Assembly: GCF_902362185.1 (NCBI RefSeq)
Contig: NC_044509.1
Coordinates: 16,119,366 to 16,183,365, forward strand
Direction: 5' to 3'
Source of the DNA: Chanos chanos
Taxonomy: Eukaryota > Chordata > Actinopteri > Gonorynchiformes > Chanidae
DNA length: 64,000 nt
Positions 11,777 through 30,343 of the stretch are shown here, one piece after another. The notes beneath the pieces were generated by a model. The model ran no database searches. It saw nothing but the letters and a program-made list of their open reading frames with translations, and was not told the origin of the DNA. A program made the translations under genes and the position numbers. Position 1 is the stretch's first letter. Each line of letters begins with the position of its first letter.

Positions 11777-13893
11777 GCACACGCACACATCCGCTATGGC
11801 CAAAAGAGTTTTGTGTTTATCCAGGTAGAGATGTGTCACGCAGAGACAGTTTTGTTGTTGAAAAGGATATATTTTCATTTCCTGTGAGATTAGCATTTAT
11901 CTGTACAATTATGAAGTAGGATGAAGTAGACTATAGTGAGGATGGACTGAATCTTAGTGGTAGGGAATATGATTACCTAATAATCTCAATGACTACCTAA
12001 TAATCTCAATGACTACCTAATAATCTCAATGACAAAATCTCCAAGGGAAAGGTAATAATGTTTTTTGAAGATTCTAATCCCAGACATAATGCACCAGCAC
12101 AAACATTCAATTTAATCCAATCTGTAATTTATTCTTAAAAAGACAATACATTTTCAATCATATTACAATGTTGGATTAACTAACAGTGATAGACTATACG
12201 TAGCTAGTTACTTGGTCTCTAAAGATTTCACCTAGAATGCAAACCAGACAAAGCCACGAATGTGTCTGTTGGATTTACTTAATCCCTTGACCAGACCTGG
12301 ATTACAGGAGTAGCTGAAGAGTTTGAATGATCAGGTCCTGTCCCAGCTCTCTTCATGGCTCTGTCTCTTAACGAGCAGGATAAATGGCTGTTTTGAAAAG
12401 GACTCTATAAGACATTCATGCCACATTCGCTACCCATTTTTTAAACGCTCTTGGTCCTGCTTTGCTATCTTTGGGGGATAAAAGGTTAAGGTGCCGTGAC
12501 AGAGAATTCGGACAAAAGTCGAGTTATATGTGTGTAAACTAACCACACACACAACAGACGTTAACTTACAATCCCTCTGCACATCATGAATGCTGTGTCT
12601 CTATCACAGAGCTCATGTACACACACTGAACCACCAGCTGACACAGAACTGCTAGAATTCAGGGCCTAGTGCAGTGACACAAAGCAGTGTACAGTGTGAC
12701 AGAGCTTTTGACCGATTTCTCCAGTGTTGTGAGACTGTTTTGAAGGCGACCAGCAGCTCAAATCCATATTCATGAATAAGTTTATTCTTTAGTCTTTCCA
12801 TTGTTTTGTTTTTTTTTCTTCATTCTCCTGTACTGCTCTGTATGGTTTAACTGCTCCTCTGATTTCTACTGTGTGCACTTTGCCTGGTTTCTCCATTTGA
12901 CGTATAAGGGGTTGTTTACACTATGACATGTGCATTAAGTTAGAAGCTTGTTTTGCAGCAATGTGACCCCAAAATTGATCTGTCAGTTTACAGTGCAATA
13001 AAATCGCTGGTTTAATGAAGTACTGCTCTCCTGCATTGCCTTTAAAAGACGCCGTCGGTTTGAGGGCGGAGTCCATACAAACCCCCATGGTTCAGTCTCC
13101 AATCCAGTCAACAGCCACAAACAGGCGCGGGCTCCACAGAGGCAGAGGAAAATGAGATTTACAGAAGAACCATGTGGTCAGCTCATTACGGTTCATCCCT
13201 GCTTAATCCTGGACCGTCAGAGGTGGCCTGGGTCAGTGCAACACGCCATCCCCTATCACAAGGAGCTGTTAACAGATGCCCGATGTCTAAGACGAGAATT
13301 ATGGACTTAGAGATGGCCTGGCAATGCTATTGTGTCTTTTTTTTTTTTTTTTTTTTTTTTTTGCAGTGTTGTTGATTACAACACCCAAGTGAGATCCAGA
13401 GAGAGAGCGTTTGATGAGAGGGGTGTGATGTTCCCCGGGCTGACAGAGCCCAAGCGAAAAACAACACCCCTGCTGGCGTTTACCATTTCAACCAGCAACA
13501 AGAAGGCAGACAAATACTGGGAGCAATCAACAAAAGAAACTGGTTTTTCTTTTTTTTTTAAAGGTTTAGAGATTGTGGTGAAATAACCAAAGAGAAAAAC
13601 TCAGTCTATTATCTGACTCCACCGGCCTTTTACAGAAATGACTTTTGCGTGTTTTGCACCTGCACATTCAAACACTACCTGTTTCCCTTACAGTAATCGA
13701 GTGTCCTTCTGCCGCATTATCTCAGTATAAATGACGTTCCCAAACATTAGAAGCTAAAAGCAAAAGAAAGCTCTCTCCGGCTCCATTTTGTGTGTAGCTT
13801 GAGAAGTCCGAAGCGTCGAAATGCAGGGCTTCAGTCGTAATCAGAGAATGTGTCAATCATGTTTCTACAGGATGAGTTGTGTGGGTGCTGGAG

Positions 13894-13933
<40 letters not shown>

Positions 13934-16107
13934 ACCTAAATAGAGAATTGTCAACAGAAACAGTGACCAACTGGAGCTATATGAAAACATTACCCGTCAT
14001 CCCAATGCCCAGCATATCCACAGTCTTTTCGGGCACTTTGGTGGCCGTTGCAACGTTACATAATAATCAGTAAGACATTTAAAGACAGTTTGAAAGCAAG
14101 GAAACTTTGAGTCTGGGAATTATTCAGCATCAAGAGTCAAACTACTGCTATATTGGCTCAGTATCAGTCAATACTTGGTAAACTGCTGTCACTCCACACA
14201 AGCTGTGATACGACTTTTTTTTTTTGTCTTATATTCAAGTCTTGTTGTCTTCTGACAAAAGCTCAGTTGCCAAATTAAAGATATAGAGACTGAAAATCAG
14301 CCACGCTCCTTCTAGTCAGTTTTGACTGGATTTCAGCACCTGCATTCACTTCCTGAAGAGAGGACCCATTGTACATGTAAAGACTGCCTAAAGCTGAGAG
14401 GACTACTGAAGTTACAAAAAAATGTAACAGAGAGAATATCCTTCAAATGAGCAACACAGTGTTAAAAAAAAAAAAAAAGAAACCAGTAAAAATCAATAGA
14501 CGAATTATAAAGTAATCTCAATAATATACTGAGAGTGTATACATTTAGAGTATTCGGTTGAATGCTTTTTTGTTGTTGTTGTTGTTTTGCTTGTTGTTGC
14601 TGTTTTTCTGTTTGTTTTTCAGAAGTGATTCTCATTCATCTTACATCTTAGTGTAGTAATTCTGTTTTTGGTGTTTGTGTCAGCAAAACTTGTATTACCG
14701 CTGGTCAGCGTGACTGCATGACAGTCTGAGGGAGGAGAGAATGAGGAAAATCCCAGAGATTCTGTGTGTCCTTTAGTGTGACTCTGTTTTCATGACCAGG
14801 CGCCCTCGTCTGTTCATTTAGAGTACTGCAACAGTAAAGCATCACATCAGATGGTTTTCATATCAAACACATCCACAACGTGATTGGCTGAAGAGCGCAC
14901 ACAGCTGTTTTCCACATGCAAAATCAGTTTGTGGTGAGCTGAGAGCAGAAACAGTCAGTAGGACCATGGATCTTCAGGGGCAGATAGGACCTCAGCCCTA
15001 AGACATCATGTCATTGAAACTATGGTGCAACTTTGATTTGTGTTTATAAACACGTTCTGTGGTCCAAATTATACATTCATATTTATTTATCTACCTACAT
15101 TTTAAACCACATATCAAGATTACATATGCTGCTAAATTTGGGTGGAAAATTAGTTATGTACAGATTCACGGTACCACTCGGCGTCTGACCATGAAAGCTG
15201 TCAAAGATTTGGACTCTCTGATTGTACTGAAATTTCTTGTGCTACACCTGCTGGCTGTTGTGAAATCAAACAGATTTAAATTTAGATTTGTCAGACTTAA
15301 ATTTATCAAGAATTAACAAGTCTAAACCATCTGAACCTATTTCGTTCTGTTGTCAGAGGATGGGTGAAGACCAGCCTTTTCATCTGTAAGATCATTTGTG
15401 AAATATTTGAAGGTGAAATGTGGTGTTGTCCTGTGTGAGATTGTTGAAACACGGGGTATTTGGATGTAATCTTATGTCTGTGTGTACAGGTGTAAGTGCC
15501 TGTTGTAGTAACACATTTATGAAAATCTGGACCAAATGTAGATGCATTTTGTTGACTTTAATATATGCTAATACTTTATATGCAAATGCTGAGAGCTGAG
15601 GTTAATACAAAGCGTTAAGCTAGTGAAGATTAAACGCGTGGCCAGCACTGTGGCTACACACATTCAGGCCTCACATGGATTAAAAATACTTTAATTACCA
15701 GATAAATCGCATTTACATTTATGTTGAAAAAGGAAAGGGTGTGTCTCTTTAGAGTCCATATTTTAAGACTGAATATGCATCGTAAAGATAATAATGTATT
15801 TCAAAACACACATACCAAATCATTCCCTCAGTATAAAGCTCCAAGAGAGCAGTTTACTTTGTCGTTTAAATACTAGATATCCCGTATCAGAACTTCGGCC
15901 CATTTTGCTCTCCTGGAGACATGACCTTCTCAAACGTTCTGAACTATCTGATCTAAATGATCTTGTGTCCTTGACAAGCTGCCTCAAAAAGAAATATATA
16001 TGATTATCCTGTCTGTTCTCTACAAATGTGTTCATCAAGATTGTTGGCACAAATGCTGAACCATCAGAGGAAGCATTCTTCAGTACGTGTGTGTGTGTGT
16101 GAGAGAG

Positions 16108-16142
<35 letters not shown>

Positions 16143-16702
16143 ATGTTGCAGGCAGTGGTGCACTGGCTGCTCAGAGTTTGCCTGACCTACAAAACCAGCA
16201 GAGACTGCCGATGTTCATGACAACCCCAGGACTCTGCGGTGTCTCGCAGACTCACGCTGCGCTGAAAATCTATGAGCCCTGACGTTTGACATCGACCTCA
16301 AGAAGAGAAAGGGGGCGGGGGGGGCTGAATCCATAACTGCCCAGTAACAAGCTCTCCTTCCTCATTGGCTGCGCAAGCATGTGCGTTTGATCATACCCTC
16401 AGACAAAATGACACATACAGTTTGATCCACGAACATATAACAGGGCTCTGAGCTCGTGTGAGCTCCGCTCGCTCCCAAACCCCTGCACCATCGTTCCCTT
16501 TCTCATTTCAGGCTTCTTAAAAGATTCAGCTCTTTATATGAACCCTCTCAAAGCCATTAACTTCCACAGTCATCACGGAGCAGTGATCAGTGAACACACC
16601 TTTTAATCATCACTAATTCCTGCCTGGGTTCATTATTAGATCTGTTATATTGAATTCTGCACAAATACTGCTCAGCTGAAGCTCAAGTTATTTTATGTGT
16701 CA

Positions 16703-16734
<32 letters not shown>

Positions 16735-17180
16735 TGTTAGTGCGTTCAATCAGTCATTATGGTTTTCATTTTAACTACATTAAGAATGATTTTTCTAAGG
16801 ACTCCAGGCTCCTTGGTCTAAAGACAGAAACAGAAATGTAGTCAGTGTGTCCTGCTCCTTTGTGTGTGTGAAGAAACAATCCTCCTCTGAGGTGTATGCT
16901 GACTGGTTTCATCAGCTGCAATGGAAAACCAAGTGAATATGCGTTCATGTTTTAAACAAAATTATAAAAATAGAAAGATTGTCACATGACAAATTTATTT
17001 CTTGACAGACACATCAGCTTTGACAGTGGTGAACCGCGTCACAGTTTGTTTGTCAACACACTGGGGGTTTCCTTGTCTCAGTTTCACTCGTTTACGGAGC
17101 CAGTGAGAAAAAAGAGGAAAGAGAAAAAAAAGGGGAGGGGGGGGGAGATAAAACACCCTCGCGTGGCGTCGTGTAATTGC
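11340..17180. other. Gene-free intergenic stretch with simple repeats
   Basis: I see no coding exon on either strand. Contents are poly-G (about 11664-11682), (CA)n (about 11743-11778), a three-copy 20-bp repeat (11971-12030), poly-T (about 13338-13362), (CT)n (about 13899-13928), GT/GA microsatellite (16088-16142) and poly-G (about 16713-16733). A TATA-like and inverted-CCAAT-bearing stretch near 16355-16445 has no associated exon. Confidence 0.6.
11971..12030. repeat. Three-copy 20-bp tandem repeat
   Basis: The unit gactacctaataatctcaat occurs three times in a row; the first copy has gattac in place of gactac. It is intergenic. Confidence 0.9.
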
Positions 17181-17420
17181 GAGCCCTTGTGCTAAACGAG
17201 CAGCCATTCAAATGAGTCGGTAATTGCCGCATCTGTTAACCCACTGAAGAGGTGTCAGTCGCGCGGCACACATTCGCTAATTGGTACAAACAGGTAGCAG
17301 ATGTAGCCTCTATGACGGAGCATCTGCCAATTAGCGGGGCTAAGCTCAGTGAGCAATGATTAGGCAGTCCTGCTAATGGAGTGCAGTGAGAATGCGCCGC
17401 CCGGGCGAGTGTGGCACAGG
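17180..17420. promoter_or_regulatory. Candidate enhancer with paired homeodomain and E-box sites
   Basis: GCTAATTGG (17276-17284) and its reverse complement CCAATTAGC (17327-17335) flank GCAGATG (17297-17303) and its reverse complement CATCTGC (17321-17327). This gives nested inverted pairs of homeodomain core (TAATT) and E-box (CAGATG) sites. Further ATTAG/TAATG cores lie near 17360-17377, and the sequence is more complex and GC-balanced than its surroundings. This fits a developmental enhancer or conserved non-coding element, inferred from motif grammar alone. Confidence 0.4.
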
Positions 17421-17539
17421 GGGAGAACGAACACAGTGGCACCGTAGAACTCAGGCTAACCCAAACCGGTACTGTAGTACTTATGTTAAGTAAGAAAAAA
17501 AAATCACAAATTATAGCACTTTTTCCATGGAGAGGTTCT

Positions 17540-17665
17540 GTACTTGATGACATACTGTTAGTTGTCTTCTTCTCGATGTAACTGCACTTTTTGTGAGATA
17601 TTCTGATTAAAAGCATCTGCTTAACAGTAATAATATAATAATAATAAAGAAATAAATTGTGACTG
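17540..17665. mobile_element. SINE/LINE 3'-tail relic with (TAA)n
   Basis: 'ctgattaaaagcatctgctta' near 17602 followed by TAA-type repeats resembles the shared 3' tail of fish tRNA-derived SINEs and their partner LINEs (typically ttggataaaagcgtctgctaa). The 5' part is not recognisable. A better preserved version of the tail lies at 63.88-63.96 kb. Confidence 0.5.
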
Positions 17666-17763
17666 TAACAGTATTTGGGTGTGATTTTCCTAATTACACT
17701 GAAATTGGCATATTTGGGTTTGGGTTGAGGTGCCTTTACTGAGTACATACACGGGGGGGGGAG

Positions 17764-17965
17764 GGGGGGGGTGCTCCAGAAAGTGGGTTTAGTGAAAACT
17801 CTGAGTTAGTTAACTCGGAGCAAGTAGTAAACCTCCTGATAGCAAGACAAATCCATTGGGCTCTTCTAAGAGAATGAAGACATGGGGCTCTTCTATTAGG
17901 AGGTTTATGACTTACTAAATTTAGATTTAGAGTTTTCACGAAACCCGCTTTCTGGATTACCCCCC
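17764..17965. mobile_element. Foldback MITE with about 70-bp terminal inverted repeats
   Basis: The left end reads ...tccagaaagtgggtttagtg. The reverse complement of the right end reads ...tccagaaagcgggtttcgtg. Similarity continues through 'aaaactctga/aaaactctaa' and 'taaacctcctgatag/taaacctcctaatag'. The two arms cover most of this roughly 200-bp element and both ends lie against G/C runs. It is a non-autonomous DNA transposon of uncertain superfamily; a target-site duplication is hard to define because of the flanking homopolymers. Confidence 0.8.
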
Positions 17966-20780
17966 GGGAAGGGTGTAGAAAGGACCAAGCAACTGCAGTT
18001 TGTTTAAAAAAAAACAGAACAAAAACCTGATTACGGAGTATATGGAACAGAGCAGCATGATGTTCTGTGGCCATCAGGGGGCAGTCATGACTAACTTGGA
18101 TTACAATCAAGTTTCACAAAATCATTAAGATCAACTGGGATAACATTCTTTTTTTTCCTGAGATATGTGCTCTGTAATACAAAAAAAAAAAGTCTTAATT
18201 TTGAAATTCGAATGAAGCATAAAGACAATGTTTCTAAAACAAAAGAAATCACGCTTTTACATCAGCTTTCTGTTTAAGACCCACAGGGACAAATGAGCAA
18301 AACCAGAGACAACAGATCAGATTAGCCTGGGACAAAACTATGACTAAGTACCAAATGTTAATCAAATAAATATTTTAGGCCAAAAAGCAGCATGTTGTCC
18401 TCGTCGACCTCCATAATTAAAGGCTGGGGGTGGGGTGGGGGTGGGGGGGCGGAGGTGCACAAATAAAACCTTTGTCTCAACCATGGAAATTAATTAATTG
18501 CCATTGTGTTTTGTGTTAATTCAAGGTCTTTCCAAAGACAGCCACAAGGGATGTTTTCTCTCCCTCTCTATCCGCTGCAGTTTCCTTCACTACCTGGAGT
18601 GGAGTCACTTTGTGCCCTTACACTGAGCTCAGTCCTGTTCTTCCTCTGTGTCTCGTGTGATACACGTGTTTCCAGACAGTGAATTTTTATTCACCCTCAA
18701 AGAACCCTCTGCTACTGAAATGATGACTTGCAAAACTGAAGGTGTTTTGTCTGGCCTGTGAGTAATTCACCCAAAATAACAGAATGTTGGATTATTCTCA
18801 GTAAGTTGTCGGGTAACGACTTAATAAAACAGCAGAAGCATCTAAGAGTATGTGGTTCTTGTCTCCCTTGCTGATATACAACATTCCATCTAAGGCATCG
18901 TTCACACTGGGGCTAAATGTAACTCGGACTGGATTTTATCCTTGTATGTGACATCGTTTGAACGTTCACAGGCAGTGTGGCTGGCAGAAAACTGGGTGGA
19001 GTTGTACCTACTCTGCTCTGAATCATATTCATATTTTGAATCATATTCACTTTCAAAAGAACACAATCTCAGTGCAAGCTGAATGGACGAATCTGAACTG
19101 TTTGTGCCTTTTAACGTTGCTTCGGTGATATTCCATCACGTCCCGTGTGGTCACTGGTTACAAGTTACAGGTTACTCTTATGACAAAAGGAAAATATTTG
19201 CTACAAAAGCAAAACAGTTGCAAGGAGGGAAAAATGATTGTAGCAACAGCTGCGTGAAGCAATAAAACAATACGATTGTTTTTAATGGTCTTCTTCCTCA
19301 TTGCACTCGTATGTCTGAGAAAACAGGGACTGATATGGACCGCTCATGATGAGGTGTGTAAGACTCACAGCAGCAGCAGTGTTTTCTCATTTAAAGATAA
19401 ACTGATTTTATGAGTCTCGAAACTGGAATTACAACTTGTTTGTTATTCTTCCTACCAACATGCAGGGCATTTCCGGGAGGGAGTTCTGCTTACACTCACA
19501 GCACATACAGGTCAAATTCCAAAATTTAATGTCCAGAAAAAAAAGAGAGAGATAAGAAAAAAAGAAACACTTGCAGTTGCCAACAGAAGGAAACTCCATG
19601 CAGGAAACAGTCTTCCACAGACACAGGGCGTTACCCTGATACGTATGTTTACCAGTCTGGCTCATCTTTAATCTCCCAGCAATATATGGATGGGCCCCTA
19701 CCACACATTCTCAGTGTTTCTGTAAGAGGTTGTTCCATATTCAAAGATGACAATTTGGAACCAGATCTGGAACAGATGCTGGCACGTGAGTGAGACAGGA
19801 AAAGGGTGAGTTTACAGACCGGGAAGAGTCACACTGCTGCAGTTTGGCTACACCTCTTGGAGATGGTCAGAGCTGGTCAACTTCCGGAGCCCAATCGAAG
19901 TGACTGCAGAAATCACGTGTGGGTTTTTCCCCGGCGCTGGCCCTAACACACAACCTCCTCAACAACAAGCAGCACTGGACTTTGGGTTCAGCCAAAATTT
20001 CTGACAAACCTCATTTCTCGTTGAGTTCCTTGTCAGTTTAAGTTCACCTTGGTCCGAGGGAGTCAGTGCTCCTATAGCGTAATACTTTATTTTAGAAGAT
20101 CAAAGTGTTGAAAATGAGAAAAGAATTATTCACGCCTTGAAAAAAAAAGGAGTAGGCTGAGCTGGGTGTGATGGTGACATTTCATTTGTTCCTCTTTGGC
20201 AGGAATTTTCACGTCATCAGAAATCATGAACCTAATAAGTTTGTGTATCAGTGAGCACATTAGACCCAAGATAGAATTCATTTTCAAGTACACCCCTCAC
20301 ACAACACTGAAGACTCCTTCAGTCATCAGAAGTTCCTAGATCAATGGCTTCCTACTGCACTCTGTGAAACTCATCCAGTTTTTAAATCTGAAATACTGTA
20401 TGCGTCAAGCATGGGGTACAAAACCGGACTGTACACAGCCGGACTGAAACCTAGGCTCTAAATGCCTGTGAAGTGGTTACCATGGAACGCACAGCCTGCA
20501 GTGTACAGGGTGTCCCAGAGGTGTTGGGTTTCACGTCAATCATTGACTCCAGCGTTACGGGCCTTTTTGTTCTCGGCACTGAGTTAAATATTTGAATTTG
20601 ATGTGTGTCTTGAGATAGTGTTTTAAATGAAGGTCCATACAAAAGAAAGTATGCATGAATGACGTTTACAAGGAACACATTAATATTCAAACAAAAAGTT
20701 CCAGTCAGTAATGGAACACTTATGCACGGAAGAAGACGTATCGTGCTGTCTAAAATATTCAGGTATCAAAGAGAATTAAA
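17966..20780. other. Intergenic stretch downstream of tmprss2, no gene seen
   Basis: I find no exon with splice sites or domain signal on either strand. Several medium open frames are present but have low-complexity or unremarkable translations. The right end borders the tmprss2 poly(A) signal at 20791-20796. Confidence 0.55.
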
Positions 20781-20790
20781 AAATATCAAC

Positions 20791-20796
20791 TTTATT
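20791..20796 (-). terminator. tmprss2: tmprss2 poly(A) signal
   Basis: Plus-strand tttatt reads as AATAAA on the minus strand, about 260 bases past the tmprss2 stop codon, giving a short 3' UTR (about 20775-21054). Confidence 0.6.
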
Positions 20797-21054
20797 CATT
20801 TCATTTTTGCCCATAAATATTTGATGGAAAAATGATTCAATAACAGTATTAAAGTAAACAGTAAAAAAAGAGAGCGAGAGAGAGAAAAATGGCACAACAG
20901 TGCCCCAGTGACAATACAAAAGAGTTAAGTACTTGATCATTCACTTTGACTTTGTCCTCAGATATAAGGTCTTAATGCTTTCATAACATGACAGCGCTCC
21001 CTGAAAATCGACAGAGAATTTATGGAAAGGCAGCCAGCGTCTTCGCAGGACCAA

Positions 21055-26877
<5,823 letters not shown>

Positions 26878-26889
26878 TTCTGTTCTTCA

Positions 26890-28560
26890 GTTAAAAAAAT
26901 AAATAAATCTTCGGCGTTCAAAGCAGTAAAAACTGAAGGAGAAAAAGAATCAGTTTCGGTGATCCAGACAGTTCACGTATTTGTAGTATAACAAATCTTT
27001 TACTTCATTGTGAAACGCGTACAAAGCATCGTATGACCCAAGGACCAAAGCTCAGTAGAACTACCTACAAAACTTCTGTTTTTTACAGACGGATTGTTTT
27101 TGTTGTCGTTTTTATTTTCATACATACCTGAGAGCGAGTCACCTGTTAGTCACAAAGTATAATCTGTCAGGACCTTCTGAGTCCATTCTCTGTGTGTTTG
27201 TGTGTGTTCAGTAATTAACAGCCGGGACCACACCCTTACTGTTGTGTCGACTTAACCCATTGGTTTTTCCAGCTGCTTCGACGGTCCGTGACTTTGATTC
27301 AGTACATCCCATATTTGCATCTTGGATACAATATTCAAATATTCCACATTTTCCCAATCACTTCAAACTGCCTGTGTTTGATCATACTGAGCAAATCTGT
27401 ACACAACTTAGGGTGACATGTATCAGCATATGATGATTTTAAAAAAAAAAAATACGGAGAGAACAGGAAAGAGTTGAGCTTTACTGTGTATGAATGTCTT
27501 TTAGTTCTGACCTTTAGTTGTGCTCAGAGGGCAGTATGTGAACATCGTGTTTCCTGCTCCTCTGAAGGGGAAGGAAAATCTCTCATTTACTTTCCGGGAA
27601 ATTTTTCACCGTGACCGCTCATAGATGTAAATAAAACTGATTATGAAATGTTTTAATAACTCTTGGGTCCTCTTGTTTTTGTTCTCTGCAGCATGTTTTA
27701 GTTAATAATAACCTGACATCTTTATGTTTCTTTATTATCCAATATTAGTCATGTTCTCAGTAACACACCTGGTGTGTGGTGTTGTCTCCTCTATAAAAAC
27801 GCCATGAAAAGTCTGTTTGTGATTAGTGATGTCATATCAAGTTTAGCAAAAGCGAAAAGTAATTTTTAAACAGACAGAAACGCAGCAGTCGAATCACACT
27901 GTGCAGTGAACCTTCTCCCAAAAAACCAAAAAGCCCCCCCTTCTGTTTTTCCTGGTGATGTTTAGCCAGAGATGGGGAGGGGCAGAATGTGATGTTGCTG
28001 ACTTATGGAAGGGACTGTGTTACCGAAAATAATCCACGGATGAGACTTCCTGCCGTTGTCCATATTTGCTCCATTAGCTGTTTAAGCAATGACTCTGACC
28101 TGCAGTAAACCCAAACGGCTCTGACGACCATCAAAACATTAACAGACAAACAGTGGGATCCAGAGACAATCAGTAACCTCAGCTGAACGCTGTGGTCACC
28201 TGGACCATTTTGTCACATTGCCTCTTCGTTAATCACTTCTCCAGGAAAAAAAAAATACTGTATTCCAATGAAGGTATTGTTTCCTACATGTTATTAATTT
28301 GTTTTTAAAAGAACGTTTTCGAATACACGGGTCCTTTTGCAGTATACACGCAGAGAAAGAGAGAGAATTCTTCAAACAGTTTTTTCACCCCATCTCTCTT
28401 ACACCGTTTTAAACCGAAAACCTGAAGTTAAAAAATAACCAGATTAGTAAGCAGAGCATTCAGGACAGAACAGAGAGCAAACCTGACCCATAACCGCACG
28501 TCTGTACACGGTCTTCACGAGTCATGCGTGTGAAATACAGAGCCAGATCTGGTCTTAATC
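26890..28560. other. Upstream flank of tmprss2; promoter and 5' UTR exons expected here but not resolved
   Basis: The ATG of tmprss2 lies at 26875-26877, and mammalian TMPRSS2 has upstream non-coding exons. I cannot pick one out with confidence. There is no further coding signal before the 42-bp minisatellite. Confidence 0.4.
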
Positions 28561-28980
28561 TTTAACAGCGCTGAGGTCTCTGTGCTGTCCTGTGTGAGGG
28601 ACTTTAACAGCGCTGAGGTCTCTGTGCTGTCCTGTGTGAGGGACTTTAACAGCGCTGAGGTCTCTGTGCTGTCCTGTGTGAGGGACTTTAACAGCGCTGA
28701 GGTCTCTGTGCTGTCCTGTGTGAGGGACTTTAACAGCGCTGAGGTCTCTGTGCTGTCCTGTGTGAGGGACTTTAACAGCGCTGAGGTCTCTGTGCTGTCC
28801 TGTGTGAGGGACTTTAACAGCGCTGAGGTCTCTGTGCTGTCCTGTGTGAGGGACTTTAACAGCGCTGAGGTCTCTGTGCTGTCCTGTGTGAGGGACTTTA
28901 ACAGCGCTGAGGTCTCTGTGCTGTCCTGTGTGAGGGACTTTAACAGCGCTGAGGTCTCTGTGCTGTCCTGTGTGAGGGAT
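28561..28980. repeat. 42-bp minisatellite, ten essentially identical copies
   Basis: The unit starts tttaacagcgctgaggtctc and ends gtgtgagggac. The period is exactly 42 bp. No internal substitutions were seen until the last two bases of the final unit, so the expansion is young. The period is a multiple of three, so it is open on both strands (minus-strand period VPHTGQHRDLSAVK). It is intergenic between acat1 and tmprss2, with no sign of being translated. Confidence 0.96.
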
Positions 28981-29254
28981 GATTAGTATGGACACTGAGA
29001 GAATGAAAGCCTGGCGGTGCTGTGTTTACCAGACTGTGTTTAAATAAACTCTCCTGTGTATAGGGTGGGTCAAATGCAGACGATGACTTTTCCCCACGGG
29101 GATCAATAAAAGTACCTCTTCTTTGTCTTCCTCTATAACGTGGGACACGTCACAACACAACTGCATACAGCGTTCCCTCTCATTCCCTACGAGCGAATAA
29201 ACTCCACTCACATGCATGGCCTGGTGACACTTAACACAGTTCAGATTCATGAAA

Positions 29255-29266
29255 AATTTATATACA

Positions 29267-29333
<67 letters not shown>

Positions 29334-29352
29334 TACACACACACACACATAT

Positions 29353-29391
<39 letters not shown>

Positions 29392-29395
29392 CTTC
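29255..29395. repeat. (TG)n(TA)n(CA)n self-complementary microsatellite
   Basis: A TG run, then a TA run, then CA with ATAC tetranucleotides: an imperfect palindrome similar in structure to the one inside tmprss2. It lies downstream of acat1. Confidence 0.9.
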
Positions 29396-29954
29396 GGAGG
29401 TTCTGAGTGTAACCTGTGTTTGGTGTCAGCTGTGACTGTTACTGTACCATGGTATCCGTGCCACATACACTGAGAACATACACTGTCTGTTGTATGAATA
29501 TTTGTGTATGTTATATAATACGCAAGACTGAGCACACATGGTTAGAGGTTAAGCAAATTCATACCAGTGTCTGGAGCTCTCTCTCGAGATCTCTCCTCCT
29601 GTTGGCTATGTTAGGCTGCCCTGCCAGGGAGCTTTGCAATCGTTCTTTTAAAATCTCTTAAACAATTTGGGATCCAAGCCCACGTGGTTAAGCAGGGTGG
29701 CATTTTCATAAAATAAATCATTTGTTCAAAAACTAGTTTGGGGGTGGAGGTGGGGGGGGGCAAAGATGCAAAGTTCTCTGGTTGCTCTGTGACAGTGCCT
29801 CACAGGACAGTGACACTAATCCAGAGCACAATTGCACACTCTAGTGGTAACAGCCTGCACTGACAGGACAGTGTAGACAGCTCCAAGTGACACTTCTAGG
29901 ACAGTGAATACAGGTAGCCACCACCACCAATGGAGCAAACAAAATGTTTCAGAC

Positions 29955-29960
29955 TTTATT
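29955..29960 (-). terminator. acat1: acat1 poly(A) signal
   Basis: Plus-strand tttatt reads as AATAAA on the minus strand, about 385 bases past the acat1 stop codon. Confidence 0.6.
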
Positions 29961-30343
29961 TTTGCAGCACATGTTAGAAGTTGTCTGACATACACAATCC
30001 AAAAAAAGGATATCAAAACATCGTTTTACCTTCTAATACAGAAACAACAGTCTCAGAGACAGATAATGCTTAATATAAATATTTGCTTTGCTGAGTTCAG
30101 GTCAAACATTCTATGAAGAGTGTGTGTACTGATTCAAAGAGCCCATTTAAAAAAAAAAAAAAAAAGACCTAAATGGGAGTGATGTACTTGGAGTGAAAAT
30201 ACAGTATAGAAGGCCTCTAGCAGAAGTTCATATATTTCAAGAGAAATATTTCTTTTTCCTCAACCAGCCATTGGAGTATACGCACCTGTATCAAACAGTC
30301 TTCCAACAAAGCTTTAGTCTGCTCACTTTAAACCTCAAACATC

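Noticed and set aside
17236-18110. Two long minus-strand frames near 17.2-18.1 kb
   Set aside because: One runs through the enhancer-like element and the SINE tail and the other through the foldback MITE; neither has coding features.
28555-28995. 146-residue minus-strand frame and 134-residue plus-strand frame with a 14-residue period
   Set aside because: Both are produced by the 42-bp perfect tandem repeat; opposite strands are equally open, which argues against coding.
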